64,000 nucleotides of DNA from Cytauxzoon felis. Its lineage: Eukaryota; Apicomplexa; Aconoidasida; Piroplasmida; Theileriidae. The stretch lies in the NCBI GenBank assembly GCA_020283715.1, contig JAIQCW010000146.1, positions 39,623-103,622 of the forward strand, in the 5' to 3' direction. Both the position numbers and the translations under genes were made by a program. Under the pieces are notes generated by a model. It made no database searches, was not told the origin of the DNA, and saw nothing but the letters and a program-made list of their open reading frames with translations. Positions 1 to 11,931 of the stretch are shown piece after piece (the stretch's first letter is position 1; each line of letters opens with the position of its first letter).

Positions 1-3000
1 TGTTTTTATTCTGGATTAGATTCGATATTATTGTGTGCTCCATATAAATCTGGAAAGTTTTTGTGTGCCGAGATAGCTATTGCTAAATGTTTAGCTACAT
101 GTGGTGAAAGTGCTACAATTGTTGTATTATGTATATTTCCTAGTGTTGCTGAGATGAGATATGAGAGATTAAAAAATAGATTTGGTGATATGTGTGTAAT
201 TGAATATTTATGTGGTGATTTAAAGAGAGATTTGAAATGTATATCTGAATCATCTATAATTGTATCTATACCAAAACATTGGGATTTTTTATCTAGAAGA
301 TGGAAAAGTACAAAATCTTTACAGAATATTGATTTATTTATTGTAGAGAATTTAGAATTATTAAATGATAATACAGTTGGACCAGAGATGGAAATATGTG
401 TTAGTCGTATGAGATTTATATCAGCACAAATGGAATATAAGACTAGAATAATTGGTTTATCATCATCTATATCAAATGCATTAGATGTTGGTAATTGGAT
501 GGGTGCTAATATGAATTCTATATTTAGTTTTTCACAATCTGTACGTGATACACCATTAACAATATCAATACAACCATTTGATCAGTGGGATAAAGAAAGT
601 AGATGTTTTTCAATGTTTAATTTAGTATGTAATATTACAAGTATAAATATACGTAAAGGTATATCAACTATGATATTTACAACAGATCGTAGATATTGTC
701 GTTTAATTGCTATGGAATTATATATAACATTATCAGATAATGATGATAATTATGATATTAATAATTTAATTAGTAAATGGGATATTGAATTGGATAATAA
801 TGAATTGAATACAATAAAAAATTTATTATTACGTGAAAAATTATTATTGAAATTTTTAAATACAGGTATAGGTTATTGTCATGAAGGTTATAATAATAAT
901 GAAATAAGATTAATAGAAAAGATATTTACATTAAATAAAATATCATTACTTATATTAACATCATCATTATCATGGAATACTACAGTATCAACATCAATGG
1001 TTATAGTAGTTGATGTATCAACAAATAATATTAATCGTAATATATTACATGGTTATTATCCTCAATCTGATTTATTACGTATTATTAATCATGCACAAGG
1101 TAATAATAATACATGTATGATATTATTAGAAACATGTCAACGTGATTATTATAAAAAATTATTAAATGAATCACAACCTATTGAAAGTTCATTAGAAACA
1201 AGATTAGAAGAATTAATTAATGCTGAAATTGTACAAGGTGCTATAGAAAATGCACAAGATGCTATTGATTGGTTAACATGGACATTATATTATCGTAGAT
1301 TATTAAAAAATCCTAATTATTATTCATTACATGGTACTACTTCACAACATTTAAGTGAACATTTAAGTGAAATTATAGAAAATACATTCAATAATCTAGA
1401 AAAATCGCAATGTATAACTGTAAATAATGATACAGTATCACCATTAAATCTAGGATTTATATCTGCATTCTATTGTTTACGTTGTACAACTATCGAAATG
1501 TTCTCTAAAAGTATTAATGAAAAATCCAATAAAAATAATCTTATTGAAATAATCTCCTTCTCTGAAGAATTTAATGATATTATCATTAGAACTGGTGAAA
1601 AAATCTATAATCAAAATTATAATTCTATAAATACCAAAGTAAAATTACTTATCAAGGTAATTTTTTATTTATACCCTTAATATTATATAACAATTCTTAT
1701 AGAGTCATATGGATAGATTACCACTATCAAATGATTTATCAATAGATCAATCAATAATACTAAAAAGAATAATACCACTAATTTATGCACTCGTAGATGT
1801 AATCAGCACCAATGGATGGCTAGCACCTGCACTCGTTACAATGCAATTATGCCAACATGTTATACAAGCCATGAATTTCAATGAATCACCACTCAAACAA
1901 TTACCACATCAAAACAATGAATTCATCAATAAAGCTAAAGGTTTGTTATCATACAATTAATTATATCATACTTCATTTCATAACACCAACTCTCCAACTG
2001 AAGTTACAATCCTACTCTTCATTCCACTCGCCGTCCCACCGTAGGTCCTGCCGTCAGCTCACCACCTGAGGTCTTTCCTGCCGTCAGCTCTTCCAATTAT
2101 CTCCCCGTACACGGTAAAGCCACTCCCAGAGATCGTGGCGGAGAGGAGGTATGAATTGGACCTCAAGTGGAACCCGAGACGATCCATGGGAGTCGAGGTG
2201 AGGTAAATTGAGAGGCCTCCACGGCGAGTGGAATGACGACTAGTACTGGACCTCGAGTGGACTACCCGCAGCTGATCTCAGGGAAGCGGAAGGGGAAGTA
2301 AATAAAGAAGGCCTCCACGGCAGTGGGAAAGAGGTGGTTGTAACCTCATGTGGAGAGCTGACGTCAGGACTTCAGATGGTGTTTAATTCAAGCTAAAATA
2401 TATGGATTTTTTGTTATTCTATAACTTTATATCATAACAAATATTTATTAATAGGATTTGGTGTATCGGATCTTTTTGATTTGATAGGTATGGAAGACGA
2501 TGAGCGTGAACGCTTGTTAGATTCATTTACCAAGGCACAAATTGCAGATATAGCTGCAGCATGTAATTCAGTTAAAGTGTTAGATGTTAAGTATGAAGGA
2601 AAAATTACGTGTAAAATTAATGAACTCATCAATATCAATGTAAATATCGATGTAGAAGGGGTATGTTTAATTAAATATAAATATTTAAGATTTTAAACAT
2701 GTAACATGAGGTATATTGCATGTCTGCAGACAGCTCTCCACTTGAGGTTACAACCTCGTCTTCCACTAGGCGTGGAGCCTCTTCTAATTACCTCCCTCTA
2801 AAGAGTATAACCACTCCCAGAGATCGTAGAAGGTAGTGATGGATCATCCATCATGGGAATGATGGAAGATGGTTCTATGGATGTGTTTGATGTAACCTCA
2901 GGTGGAATGAATTGTAGTACTGGACCTCGAGTGGAACCCGTAGCTGATCTCAGGGAAGCGAAGGGGGAAGTAAATAAAGGAGCTGTCTGCAAGACGACCT

Positions 3001-3460
3001 CAGGTGGAGGCCACCACGGCAGTGGAATAGAGGTGTAGTTGATAAGACCTCAAGTGGTCTACCCGCAGTTGATCTCATCGAGTATATATAGACAAAAAAG
3101 GAATGTTGTAGACAGATAGTGGAATCCTTTGTACATGTAATGTAAATCTATACCAGCCACCTGTATAGATAATCCCTTATATATTTTTATTTTCATTCAT
3201 TAATATAGGACAATGTCAATGTAAGTGCTCCTTATTTCCCTGTGGAACGTAAAGAACAGTGGTGGGTATTGTTAGGCGATATCAGTGGTAATAAGTTGTA
3301 TGGTATAAAGCGTGTATCATTAAGTCAAAGTAGTAACAATGTTCGCCTCGATTTTGAGTCACCGTCGCAATTAGGTACTTACGGTTTAACATTATATATA
3401 ATTAGTGATTCGTATGTTGGTACTGACCATCAATATAGCATCGAGCTTGTGGTAGAATGA
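1..3460 (+). CDS. BRR2: Spliceosomal RNA helicase BRR2, C-terminal part (5' end outside window)
   Basis: The gene is open from base 1. Inferred exons are 1-1656, 1703-1940, 2455-2660 and 3209-3460, and all phases join to give 783 residues. The protein is the second helicase cassette of a Ski2-like helicase followed by a Sec63 unit, as in BRR2, which unwinds U4/U6 in the U5 snRNP. Visible landmarks are a Walker A remnant (APYKSGK), the stretch SRMRFISAQ, the block HEGYNNNEIRLIEKIF, and the final WWVLLGD...DSYVGTDHQYS segment typical of the BRR2 end. The Walker A site lacks the usual GSGKT, and the DEAH position reads ENLE. This fits the known catalytic inactivity of the second cassette. Introns 2 and 3 are 514 and 548 bp because each holds a copy of the modular repeat; intron 1 is only 46 bp. 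Identification is firm; exon joins are inferred from GT-AG sites and frame. Confidence 0.93.
1988..2385. repeat. Modular GC-rich repeat, copy 1 (BRR2 intron 2)
   Basis: This copy lies wholly inside the BRR2 intron 1941-2454. It contains several boundary cassettes (ccacctgaggt, ggacctcaagtgg, ggacctcgagtgg), two GCCGTCAGCT-type cassettes, a GATC-core cassette of the type GCCACTCCCAGAGATCGTGG, and a downstream inverted cassette of the type ctgatctcagggaagcgga. It is clearly GC-richer than the flanking intron. Cassettes at the two ends are in opposite orientation. Confidence 0.85.
2731..3078. repeat. Modular GC-rich repeat, copy 2 (BRR2 intron 3)
   Basis: This copy is inside the BRR2 intron 2661-3208. 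It opens with gcagacagctctccacttg and ends with cassettes in inverted orientation (agctgtctgcaagacg, acctcaggtgg), so the two ends can pair. It also contains the 'gatcatccatcatggg' spacer seen in other copies near 33.1, 51.4 and 58.0 kb. Confidence 0.85.
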
Positions 3461-3552
3461 TAGTAGTACATGAGTGGGGAGAACTCCAGAACGCTATTTT
3501 TGTAAAAAGAATACTGTAATTAATTTAAATAATACTCAATTTTATAATAAAA

Positions 3553-4305
3553 ATGATTAAATTATATAATTTAACTAATACATATACTAGACGCCTTAAT
3601 TTCTCCATGAGACAAGTTCGTATGAAAAGTGATGATTTTAAGGGTGTATATGATTATGAGCCATCAACCAATCCCTGGGAAGATAAAAGTTATCGATCAT
3701 TAAAAAAAGAAAAGGGACATACTGGATGGCCTATTATGGTCGCAGCTAATACTACACAACCTATGTGGCAATCTTATTTATCACAGGATCATACCGTTAT
3801 ACCAAGAGATGGTTATGGGTGTCCTGCTACATTTCCACCTGAAGTTTCTACAAGAATTTTACATACTTTCAGATTGCCTCCACAATTTTATCCATTCCTT
3901 AAAAAATTAGGTGATGATACACCTGAATTGAAACCTTACATGGATAAACTCATAAATGGACTATTCACCAATGATGATTATGAGGAAATGTTTTACAAAT
4001 TTGCAAAACCATTAAAAATTTATCGCAAACTTATACCAAAGCCATTTAGATCATTGGACGAACAAGCTAAAGAAGATGAAGTTATATGGGAATCCGCATG
4101 GCTTAGTTATAGGCAAAAGGTCGCTGCTGAATATAACATATCTGCCGGTATGCGAGAATATATTATGGGTATGCTCATTGGTGTATATTTTGCGTATCTA
4201 TGGTTAGAGGCACATAGACAATACAGGAAGGACATGAGACTATACTATCAAGAAGCACCCGAACATAAAATTAAATGGGTTGTACCCAGGGGTGATTTAA
4301 TTTAA
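3553..4305 (+). CDS. Conserved single-TM protein, probably mitochondrial
   Basis: Single-exon ORF of 250 residues starting at an ATG 92 bp after the BRR2 stop. The N-terminus is basic and has no acidic residue until about residue 27, which is compatible with a mitochondrial presequence. The body is rich in Pro, Trp and aromatic residues, and one hydrophobic helix lies at about residues 200-220 (YIMGMLIGVYFAYLWLEA), followed by a short charged tail. That architecture is seen in accessory subunits of mitochondrial respiratory complexes or ATP synthase, but I do not recognise a specific subunit. The coding assignment is strong because of length and composition; the function is open. Confidence 0.75.
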   Translation: MIKLYNLTNTYTRRLNFSMRQVRMKSDDFKGVYDYEPSTNPWEDKSYRSLKKEKGHTGWPIMVAANTTQPMWQSYLSQDHTVIPRDGYGCPATFPPEVSTRILHTFRLPPQFYPFLKKLGDDTPELKPYMDKLINGLFTNDDYEEMFYKFAKPLKIYRKLIPKPFRSLDEQAKEDEVIWESAWLSYRQKVAAEYNISAGMREYIMGMLIGVYFAYLWLEAHRQYRKDMRLYYQEAPEHKIKWVVPRGDLI

Positions 4306-4437
4306 TCAATTAAGCCATCTATAAAACGGGTTCTTACACCGAATACTTGAAATACACTTTATATATTACATGAATATCTTAAATAAATTAAAACTAATAA
4401 TAACCAGTGAAATTTTTATATTTAAACATTTAATTCA

Positions 4438-6711
4438 TTACTTCTTTATAGTCGGAACCTTCATTGAACTGAAATACTCTAGAGCATCCTCGTATAATTT
4501 TGATTTATAGGTGCAGTCCCATTTTAGTTCTGTTGCCATCAAATCACATACTGAATCTAAAGACTTAATAGCTGCATCTGCATTCATAAATGCCAATCTT
4601 GTTCTCCTAGCGAGTACATCAACGGGTGTACATGCTAATTCATTCCTAACACAGTAGATTACTTCACCCATTAAATACGGGTATTCCTCATGAATGGGTC
4701 TCAAAAGGTTGAGCTCCTTTGATAATTCACATACATCCAACGCTCTGTAACCATAAGATTCAACCAAGTGGGTAGCTTGGTTGAAGTCTAAATTATACAT
4801 CTTTGAAAGTTTATTTGATAGTGAATTAAATCTAGGCCTTATATCATTCTCATTATATAAACCCTCATTATCATGCGAACCCAACATTACCATATTACGT
4901 GTACGACATTTATACTTTTCCTTCAATTCCTTATAATGCTTAAACAACTTGTCAACGCACTCCTGAGCCATCAACCTGCAAATAGTCCATTTACCACCGT
5001 AAACATTAATCATTCCAGATTCATCAACCTCGATTATATGACCTCGAGATAATTTACCAGTTTGATTAACTTCATCCACACCCTTTATTAATGGACGTAG
5101 GCCAGACCATGCAGACTTAATATCAGACCTGTATAAAGGAAGTAAATATAATTTTAGTTGCAAGATATTATATAGATTAATTGCATGAATTTAAACTAAC
5201 CTAATTTGTTCTTCAGTGCAGTTAATATATTTGGAGGCATCTTTGCATATAAAGTCAATATCTCTGGGATCGGGCAATGGATTAAATCTTAAAGCATCTT
5301 TATCGTCTGTGGTACCAATAACAGTGTTTCCATACCATGGTAAAATGAACAACACCCTACCATCGGATGTCTTGGGGATAATAAGGCCAAATGGTGTGGG
5401 ACAATATTTTGGTGGTAAGGTAATATGTGTACCACGAGAATGGAGAATATTAATATTACTATCGGGCAAACTTAATCTCTTTACATTACCTGCAAATGGT
5501 CCAGCACAATTAATAACTACTTTAGCATTTATATCAAAATTTTCGTTAGTGACTACATCGGTAGCCTGTACACCACAAACCCTACCATTTTCATTCTTTA
5601 ACAATCCATCGGCTTTTACATAATTTGCTATTGTAGTACCTACCTGACCTGGTACATATTCATCAATTGAACTAGTCAATGCCATTAATAAGTTAGTACG
5701 AGAGTCATTATGTTGTCCATCAAAATACACTACAGCACCCAACAAACCATCCGTTCTTATACTCGGGAAGTTAAACACTGCATTAGATTTACCAGTAAAA
5801 AACGAAGAAGGAATTCCTATAGAGTAAATTTATATAATTATGGAATCTCTGCATCACATCAGAGAAGGAATAAAAAATAAGAAAATCAAATTTCATAATC
5901 CACCAAGACAAAGTAATAATAATGTACATATAAAACAGTAAATTCCATGAATATATTAATGTAAATAACTTACGTGTTTCGTTACAACAAAAGAATCTAG
6001 CTAGCAATTCATATACCTTAATGTTTACCCAAAAGTATGGGATTTGCCACAATTGGTAAATTGGCATAACAATTGGTATAGGGACATTTGCATATGGAAC
6101 CGTTCCAATTAAATGGGCACGCTCCTCAAGTGCCTTCCATACAAACTGTAACTCCTTGATATCAAGTTTCAACAATGCGCTTTCCAAATACCTAATACCA
6201 CCATGCAACAACTTTGTACTCTTTGAAGATGTTCCCGAAGCAAAATCATTTGCCTCTATTAATGCGCATTTTAGACCGCGAGTTGCACAATCCAAAGCAA
6301 CAGAAGCACCTAAAATATTGATATTAACGAAATGGATAAATGATTGTGGATACAAAAGGTACAAAGATTAAACAAATAAGGGATATTTCATTCCAATATA
6401 TGGTTTGTTTTTTAAAAATAAATTTTAATATTGTTATACGAATAAACCAATCCATATTGTAGTAACCCTTATTTGTATAAAACAGCCTTAATAAACTAAC
6501 CAGTACAACCGCCTCCGATAATAAGCACATCAAAATGATTATTTTTAAGATCTTTAATCATCTCTTGTCTTGATTTTAGTTTATTAGGTACACGATATTT
6601 TGTATTTTTTGGAATTATACACTTTTCGTGTTCCCTCTTTACGAATACATAGCTTCCGGCGATTGCTGCGGAGCCGGCACCAGCAACTTTGGCGAGCGTT
6701 TTAAATATCAT
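4438..6711 (-). CDS. Mitochondrial FAD-dependent glycerol-3-phosphate dehydrogenase
   Basis: Four exons on the minus strand are inferred: 6501-6711, 5974-6309, 5201-5816 and 4438-5128, giving 617 residues. The enzyme oxidises glycerol-3-phosphate to dihydroxyacetone phosphate at the inner mitochondrial membrane and passes electrons to ubiquinone. The N-terminus has a hydrophobic Ala/Gly-rich segment, then the FAD-binding motif DVLIIGGGCTG, which is split by intron 1 and continues ASVALD. SGTSSKSTKLLHGGIRYLE, VVYFDGQHNDSRTN and VINCAGPFAG are diagnostic of the GlpD/GPD2 family. The C-terminal part has NVYGGKWT and the helical C-terminal domain (ARRTRLAF). No EF-hand calcium-binding extension is visible, unlike animal GPD2. 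Introns are 191, 157 and 72 bp and contain no modular repeat. The start at 6711 is the first ATG before the FAD motif. Confidence 0.93.
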
Positions 6712-6846
6712 TATAAATAAAAAATATATAATATAAAAATTATAGTAAAGACGTCGATGAAATGCAAATTACTTAGACAACGTCCCCCATGCGAACATAA
6801 TCACAAAAATGTGTACTAAATTATTATATGAACTAATATATAGAAA

Positions 6847-7728
6847 TCATCCACAAAAGCCTATGTTGTTATTAGTATCTTCTGTACCATTGTAGAGATT
6901 ATTATAAATGAATTCCCCATAGTATGAATTGAGACGATTGTTAAATCCGCTAGCCACCTTTGGAGACGCGGGTGCCATTCCTTCAAAATTGCCAGAACCG
7001 TGACTTTCTGGGCTATATTCGCTGTTTCTTGAGTGAGTTGATCCAGAAGTTACGCTATTCGAGTAATTGCAAACTTCTTTATCAGTAGATATTAGTGTTG
7101 CCACATCCGCAAAATTTGCCATACCTTTATCATCGGATGATAATGGAATTAGTGAAGGTTGTGTATGTGATCCATAATGAGTAATTGACGTGTTTGTAGA
7201 TGATGAAAGTGTTGATAGGGGCGGAGTGGTACCTATTAATGCTGTATTGTTTAAATTAACTCCCATTGGTGTGTGTAAACCTGATCCCATGGATGATTGT
7301 TGTGTTAATCCAAGGGTAGGTGGCATTCCAAGTGATGATAAATGTCCGCCAATAGGTGTAGCCATACTGCCAGACATTGGAATTGGACCACCCATCATAG
7401 AGGTCATGTTAACCATGTCCATGTGTGGATTTGGTGGGTAACTATAACGCGACGAATCAAACCTTTTATACATAGTATTAGGTTGTGGTTGATGATAATA
7501 AAGAGGTAATTGTAGTCTATTATTATCTATATGCATTGTATTTCTATGTTCATTTGGATCCCGGATAGCAATAGGTACATAAACAGCTTTAGGACGACCT
7601 TTACGTAATAATAATCTATCACGCTGTATCCTACGTCTACATATACGATTATATTGTCGCGCATCCACATAGACAACGAAATTATTAAGAAAATCTGGGT
7701 AAGACTCATAAGACGTAATGTTTGCCAT
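6847..7728 (-). CDS. NF-YA-like (HAP2) CCAAT-factor subunit, divergent
   Basis: Single exon, 293 residues. Residues about 15-42 (VVYVDARQYNRICRRRIQRD) match the NF-YA A1 helix, which contacts the NF-YB/NF-YC dimer. The following DNA-contact helix, normally HESRHRHAM-like, is hard to see: only NEHRNTM at about residues 59-65 is similar. The remaining 220 residues are low-complexity Met/Gly/Ser/Asn/Pro, as in many activation domains. Known family role: sequence-specific subunit of the trimeric CCAAT-binding complex in the nucleus. DNA specificity here is uncertain because of the weak second helix. It is transcribed away from the W2-domain gene across a 1.4-kb spacer. Confidence 0.75.
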   Translation of the reverse strand: MANITSYESYPDFLNNFVVYVDARQYNRICRRRIQRDRLLLRKGRPKAVYVPIAIRDPNEHRNTMHIDNNRLQLPLYYHQPQPNTMYKRFDSSRYSYPPNPHMDMVNMTSMMGGPIPMSGSMATPIGGHLSSLGMPPTLGLTQQSSMGSGLHTPMGVNLNNTALIGTTPPLSTLSSSTNTSITHYGSHTQPSLIPLSSDDKGMANFADVATLISTDKEVCNYSNSVTSGSTHSRNSEYSPESHGSGNFEGMAPASPKVASGFNNRLNSYYGEFIYNNLYNGTEDTNNNIGFCG

Positions 7729-9113
7729 ATTAATAATACAAAACTACATTCAATGTAGGAAGTAAAAGAGAGGAATATGTATAGTACAATTATTTGAAAA
7801 TCCAAATTTGTCTATCCTCAATGTATAAATAAAAAGATTTCAGGTATTTGTAACAATCAATTTCAAAAGATGATCTCCTTAGTGTATAAAAGACCCTTTA
7901 TAAATGCTCACGTTGTGTTGGAATTGGGTATAATAAACTTTATATATATATAAAAGGTAAAATAAATATGTAATTTAAAACCTTAATGGATAATACTCAG
8001 AAAATAAGTCTACACCGAACCTTCAAAAAATACTTTAATGATTCCAAGTACAATCCACCACACATATAACTAATAATTTAATATAATGAATACGACTTAA
8101 AAACAAATATTATAATTGTGTTCACACTATGGTTTGCCCAGAAGAATAGGTCAAACTCGATGCATAACAACCTAAAATGATACCCCCACAATATATAGAA
8201 TATTCCTTCAAAAAAAATAATACTATATAGTATTATACACTCGAACACGTAAACAATAAATGGATATGATAATTAATTGGTCAAATTTCATTAAATTTTC
8301 AAATAAATACCGTAATTATAAACAATATACCAATAACCATCAATCACATAGACACCTAAATAAAAATATAGTCGTATATCATACACACATTACAGAAATT
8401 TACAATACACACATAAATAACAAAGAAACACAATAACCTAAACCACCAATTCCTATATCCCGTCCCATATATAGTGTTAAGAATGAATACATCACGGTAC
8501 TATATCACTAAATGAGCCTTCGTAAACCTTAAATTACATTCAAGATCATAAAGATAAAGTATATTCGTTTTTTATTAAATAGTAAAAATAATTACGAACA
8601 TTAACAACTATTATAAGTTATAAACGTTAATTATGAACAATTATTCTCAAATTCAATGTAGTGTGTTGCACTGTACTATTAAAATAATTTAAATCCAATA
8701 AAATAAACCATGATACTAATCATATGTAATGAGTTTGTAAAAATGTTTAATTGATTAGTGATAATAAAGTATGTATATTTTTAAACACATAAAAGAATAA
8801 ATGTTTTATTTTAAAACACAAATAAAATATTGTAAGCTTCCTAATATGTAAATGTTTAAAAATTTTTCATTTTAGACACTTTATTTAAAATTGTATGTTC
8901 ACCTTATTTATATACATGTGATTCCGTGGGGTAATGTATAGAATATAAGTGACGTTAATGTTGTTATCTCCATAATATTACTCGACTATCATATCTATAC
9001 ACATACATATACATTCTACATATATCATTAATTATACCTAGCATACTAAATGCCTAAAGTAATATGAATCATACATTGATCTCTTATATATCAGCATAAC
9101 CTATAAGTTTATA
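7729..9113. other. Gene-free AT-rich spacer (1.4 kb)
   Basis: This lies between two divergent genes and so must hold both promoters. I found no ORF of note, no tRNA and no modular repeat cassette. It contains long A/T runs and scattered ATATA tracts only. Confidence 0.6.
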
Positions 9114-11403
9114 ATGTCTACACGTAAACATATATCTGTAAATCTTCGTGATTTACAGCGTGTTATGGCTGATGATGAACAACAAAAGTCCTCTGCTACC
9201 ACTGAAAAGTCTAAATTCGGTGCTACAAAAACCTTCGAGTATAAAATATCATCTAGCCGTTGGGGGAATGAAGTAGATGATGATGATTTTGATAATCTTT
9301 ATACTGATAAAAAGGTGGAAGCTGAGCCCGATTTTAGTTCTTTAAGAAAGCAGACTGTCAATGTAGTTCGTAAACCCACGGGTGATACTTGGAGAACGGC
9401 AACTTCAGCTAGTGAAAAGACTAGTACTAATGATACGTGGAGATCTTCTAAAGATAAAGGTGACAATAAAAATAATAGATCTAAAGAATTCTTCACTAGA
9501 GAAACTGTAGATGAAGAAGAAAAGAAGCTTTATGTACCGCCTCGATCTAAACGTATGTGAGATATATATAATTTAAATTAATTATTATTATTTCTTCATT
9601 TTTAACTTTCTAATTTATTTATTTTTTAGGTACTGAAACTGTTGTTGAAAAGCCTTCTGAGCCTGTGAATGATAGATTTAGTTGTCTCGGTGATACATCT
9701 AGGGATTATGATAAACCTTCTGATGATAGAAAATCAAAAGATGATTCTAAAGAAGTTTATAGACCTAGAGATGATTGGGGTACAATTGAAGAAACTAAAA
9801 CTAGAGATAATAAATCAACAGATGTATATAGAGAATCTAGACAATCATCTGATAGGTTTAAAGATGATACTAAAGAGTCATTAAAAGATAGATTTACTGA
9901 AAATGAGAAATCTACACTAACTACTGGTAGTAGTAATAAAGGGTTATTTGTTCCCTCTTATAAAAAAGCTCAAAAGGCTGATAATGTTGAAGATATATTT
10001 AAGAAAGCTGCAGGTATAAAAGAAGTAGATTATGATAAGGGTAAAAAAGATGTAACAGTTATATCAGAACAATATAATCAAGCATTAATGTTAAAAAGGA
10101 ATGAGATTGTAAAGTATAATCGTCAATTTAAATGTTCAGAAGAATGTATAGAATCTGTAATTGATGTTGTAGAATCGCTATTAAATGGGGAAAATATTGA
10201 TAATTTTAATGATATTATCGATTCTGATGATATTAAATCACTTGTTCCCATTATCGTATCATGTTTAGTTGTTGCTAAAAATTGTGAAGGCATTACTAAT
10301 ATTGAAGATGTACATAATAAATTTAATCGTACATCTAAATGGATTGGTTATTTACTTGATAATAGCGATGAATCATATCGTATAAAATTACTCACTGAAA
10401 TCGCTAAATTTATAAATCGTTAGTTTATATTATTACCCCATTTATTACAATTTTTATAGATTGGAATTATCCTATTTTGTCTGAATCATTATATTTAATT
10501 GAAGCTATATTTGATTCATTATATAAATTTGGTTTAATAAAACATGAAGATTTTATAAATGTATGTTTTATATTTTAAATATTATATATTATTAGTGGTT
10601 TGATCATGATGTAGATGAAATACCCAATAGATTAACTGTACTTATTCAAGTAAGTATCTAAATTTCTATATGCCATGAGTAATTATTAATGAATTTATAT
10701 CGTTGATAATACACAAGGCATATAATATCTACCACTGATTTATATGACCCATGATAATAAATCTATATCATCGGTAAAGGCCAGTGGAAACATCTAACAA
10801 CATGATCCATAATTGGTCATTTACATATTAATTCTCCTATCCTATGTACTTATATAGCTCTCCACCGAGGTCCAATCCAACTCTTTATTCCACTTCCACC
10901 TCTTATTCCACTCGCCGTGGAGGCTTCTTCCATTTACCTATCTCTAAAGAGTAGAGCCACTCCCAGAGATCGTGGCGTTCAAGAGGCTAGTGATGAAAGT
11001 GCAATTAAGAGTAGTACAGGACCTCAAGTGGAACCCGCAGCTGATCTCAGGGAAGCGGAGGGACAAGTAAATAGAGAAGGCTCCACGCCCAGTGGAAAGA
11101 CCTCAGGTGGAGTGCTGTCTGCAAGACGAAGGAAGGTGGATGTAACCTCAAGTGGAAAGGAGACGTATATAAATTGATCTTAATTCCAGTGGAAATTGGA
11201 TATTATTATTACAACATATTGAAATAATGTTATGTAATTAATATTTATAGTTGATATCTTGGAAAAAGTGGTTAGATGGTGAAATTGAAGATGATGAGGA
11301 TGTTGCGGAAGACGAAGAGTTGGATGACGAAGATGATGAAGATATAGATATAGAAGCATTGGTTCCAAAACCAGTAAGATTAACAAAGGGTTTAAAATAT
11401 TAA
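9114..11403 (+). CDS. W2-domain (eIF4G/eIF5C-like) protein
   Basis: Five inferred exons: 9114-9552, 9630-10418, 10460-10560, 10596-10649 and 11251-11403, giving 511 residues. Residues 1-300 are disordered, highly charged and Ser/Asp/Lys-rich. From about residue 330 a helical region starts (EQYNQALMLKRNEI). It ends in a W2-type fold: LIKHEDFINWFDHDVDEIP, then LISWKKWLDGEIEDDED and an acidic tail, which matches the aromatic/acidic C-terminal pattern of eIF4G, eIF5 and eIF2B-epsilon. W2 domains bind partner initiation factors or kinases, so a role in translation initiation is inferred. No MIF4G domain is visible, so it is not a complete eIF4G. Intron 4 is 601 bp and holds repeat copy 3; the others are 35-77 bp. 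Confidence 0.72.
10858..11176. repeat. Modular GC-rich repeat, copy 3 (W2-gene intron 4)
   Basis: Cassettes in order: boundary ccaccgaggt, ccactcgccgtggagg, the aaagagtagagccactccc GATC-core cassette, inverted boundary ggacctcaagtgg, gctgatctcagggaagcgg, ctccacgcccagtgg, acctcaggtgg, agctgtctgcaagacg-like, and a final aacctcaagtgg. The stretch is open in one frame and would encode VEPAADLREAEGQVN, a peptide pattern that recurs in other copies. Confidence 0.85.
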
Positions 11404-11538
11404 AAGTTGTATTAAATTAATGTAGACGTAATCAATCAATGGGGTGTTCATTTATAACTGTAGTTTAGTTAAATTTTAATTCAATAAAATCAATTTATTA
11501 TACCTAATTAATTATATCATATAGATTTTAATAAAATA

Positions 11539-11931
11539 ATGTCAATGTTATTGATACCTTTAGGGTATGCATTTGGTTTTGTGGTCCCCCTTGTTGCTGG
11601 GTTATATACATGTGCTACCAATGAAACTAAATACACAGATTTCTATCTAAAATGTACATTTTTTTGGATTATATTTAATAACCTTCTATCACCTATTTTA
11701 TCAGTTGTTAGTGCTGGATTCTCCAATACTCTATGGCCTATTTTATATGCTATATTTTCTGTCGCAATTGTTATACCCAAATCTGGGCTCATTAAATTAC
11801 TAGATGAATACGCTATACTCGCAATTAACAATGATGCTTTCGGCGTGGCACTCAATGTTGTTAGGGATGTAACAAGTACATTCAGTAAGAAGGTTGCCGA
11901 TAAATTTAATGTATACCTTAACGCACTCTAA
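11539..11931 (+). CDS. Small multi-pass membrane protein, possibly REEP/DP1-like
   Basis: Single exon, 130 residues, ATG start. It has a Pro-containing hydrophobic N-terminus (LLIPLGYAFGFVVPLVAGLY), two further hydrophobic hairpin-like segments at about 40-60 and 63-80, and an amphipathic C-terminal helix. This order and size resemble TB2/DP1/HVA22 (REEP/Yop1) proteins that shape tubular ER. The resemblance rests on topology and a few residues only, so treat the family name as a guess. Confidence 0.55.
   Translation: MSMLLIPLGYAFGFVVPLVAGLYTCATNETKYTDFYLKCTFFWIIFNNLLSPILSVVSAGFSNTLWPILYAIFSVAIVIPKSGLIKLLDEYAILAINNDAFGVALNVVRDVTSTFSKKVADKFNVYLNAL

Noticed and set aside
8400..9100. Possible small RNA gene in the 1.4-kb spacer
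   Set aside because: I saw no box A/B, snRNA-like or snoRNA-like features; only AT-rich sequence.
10917..11177. 86-aa ORF in the W2-gene intron
   Set aside because: It is an open frame through repeat copy 3, inside an intron with clear donor and acceptor, with no sign of its own expression.
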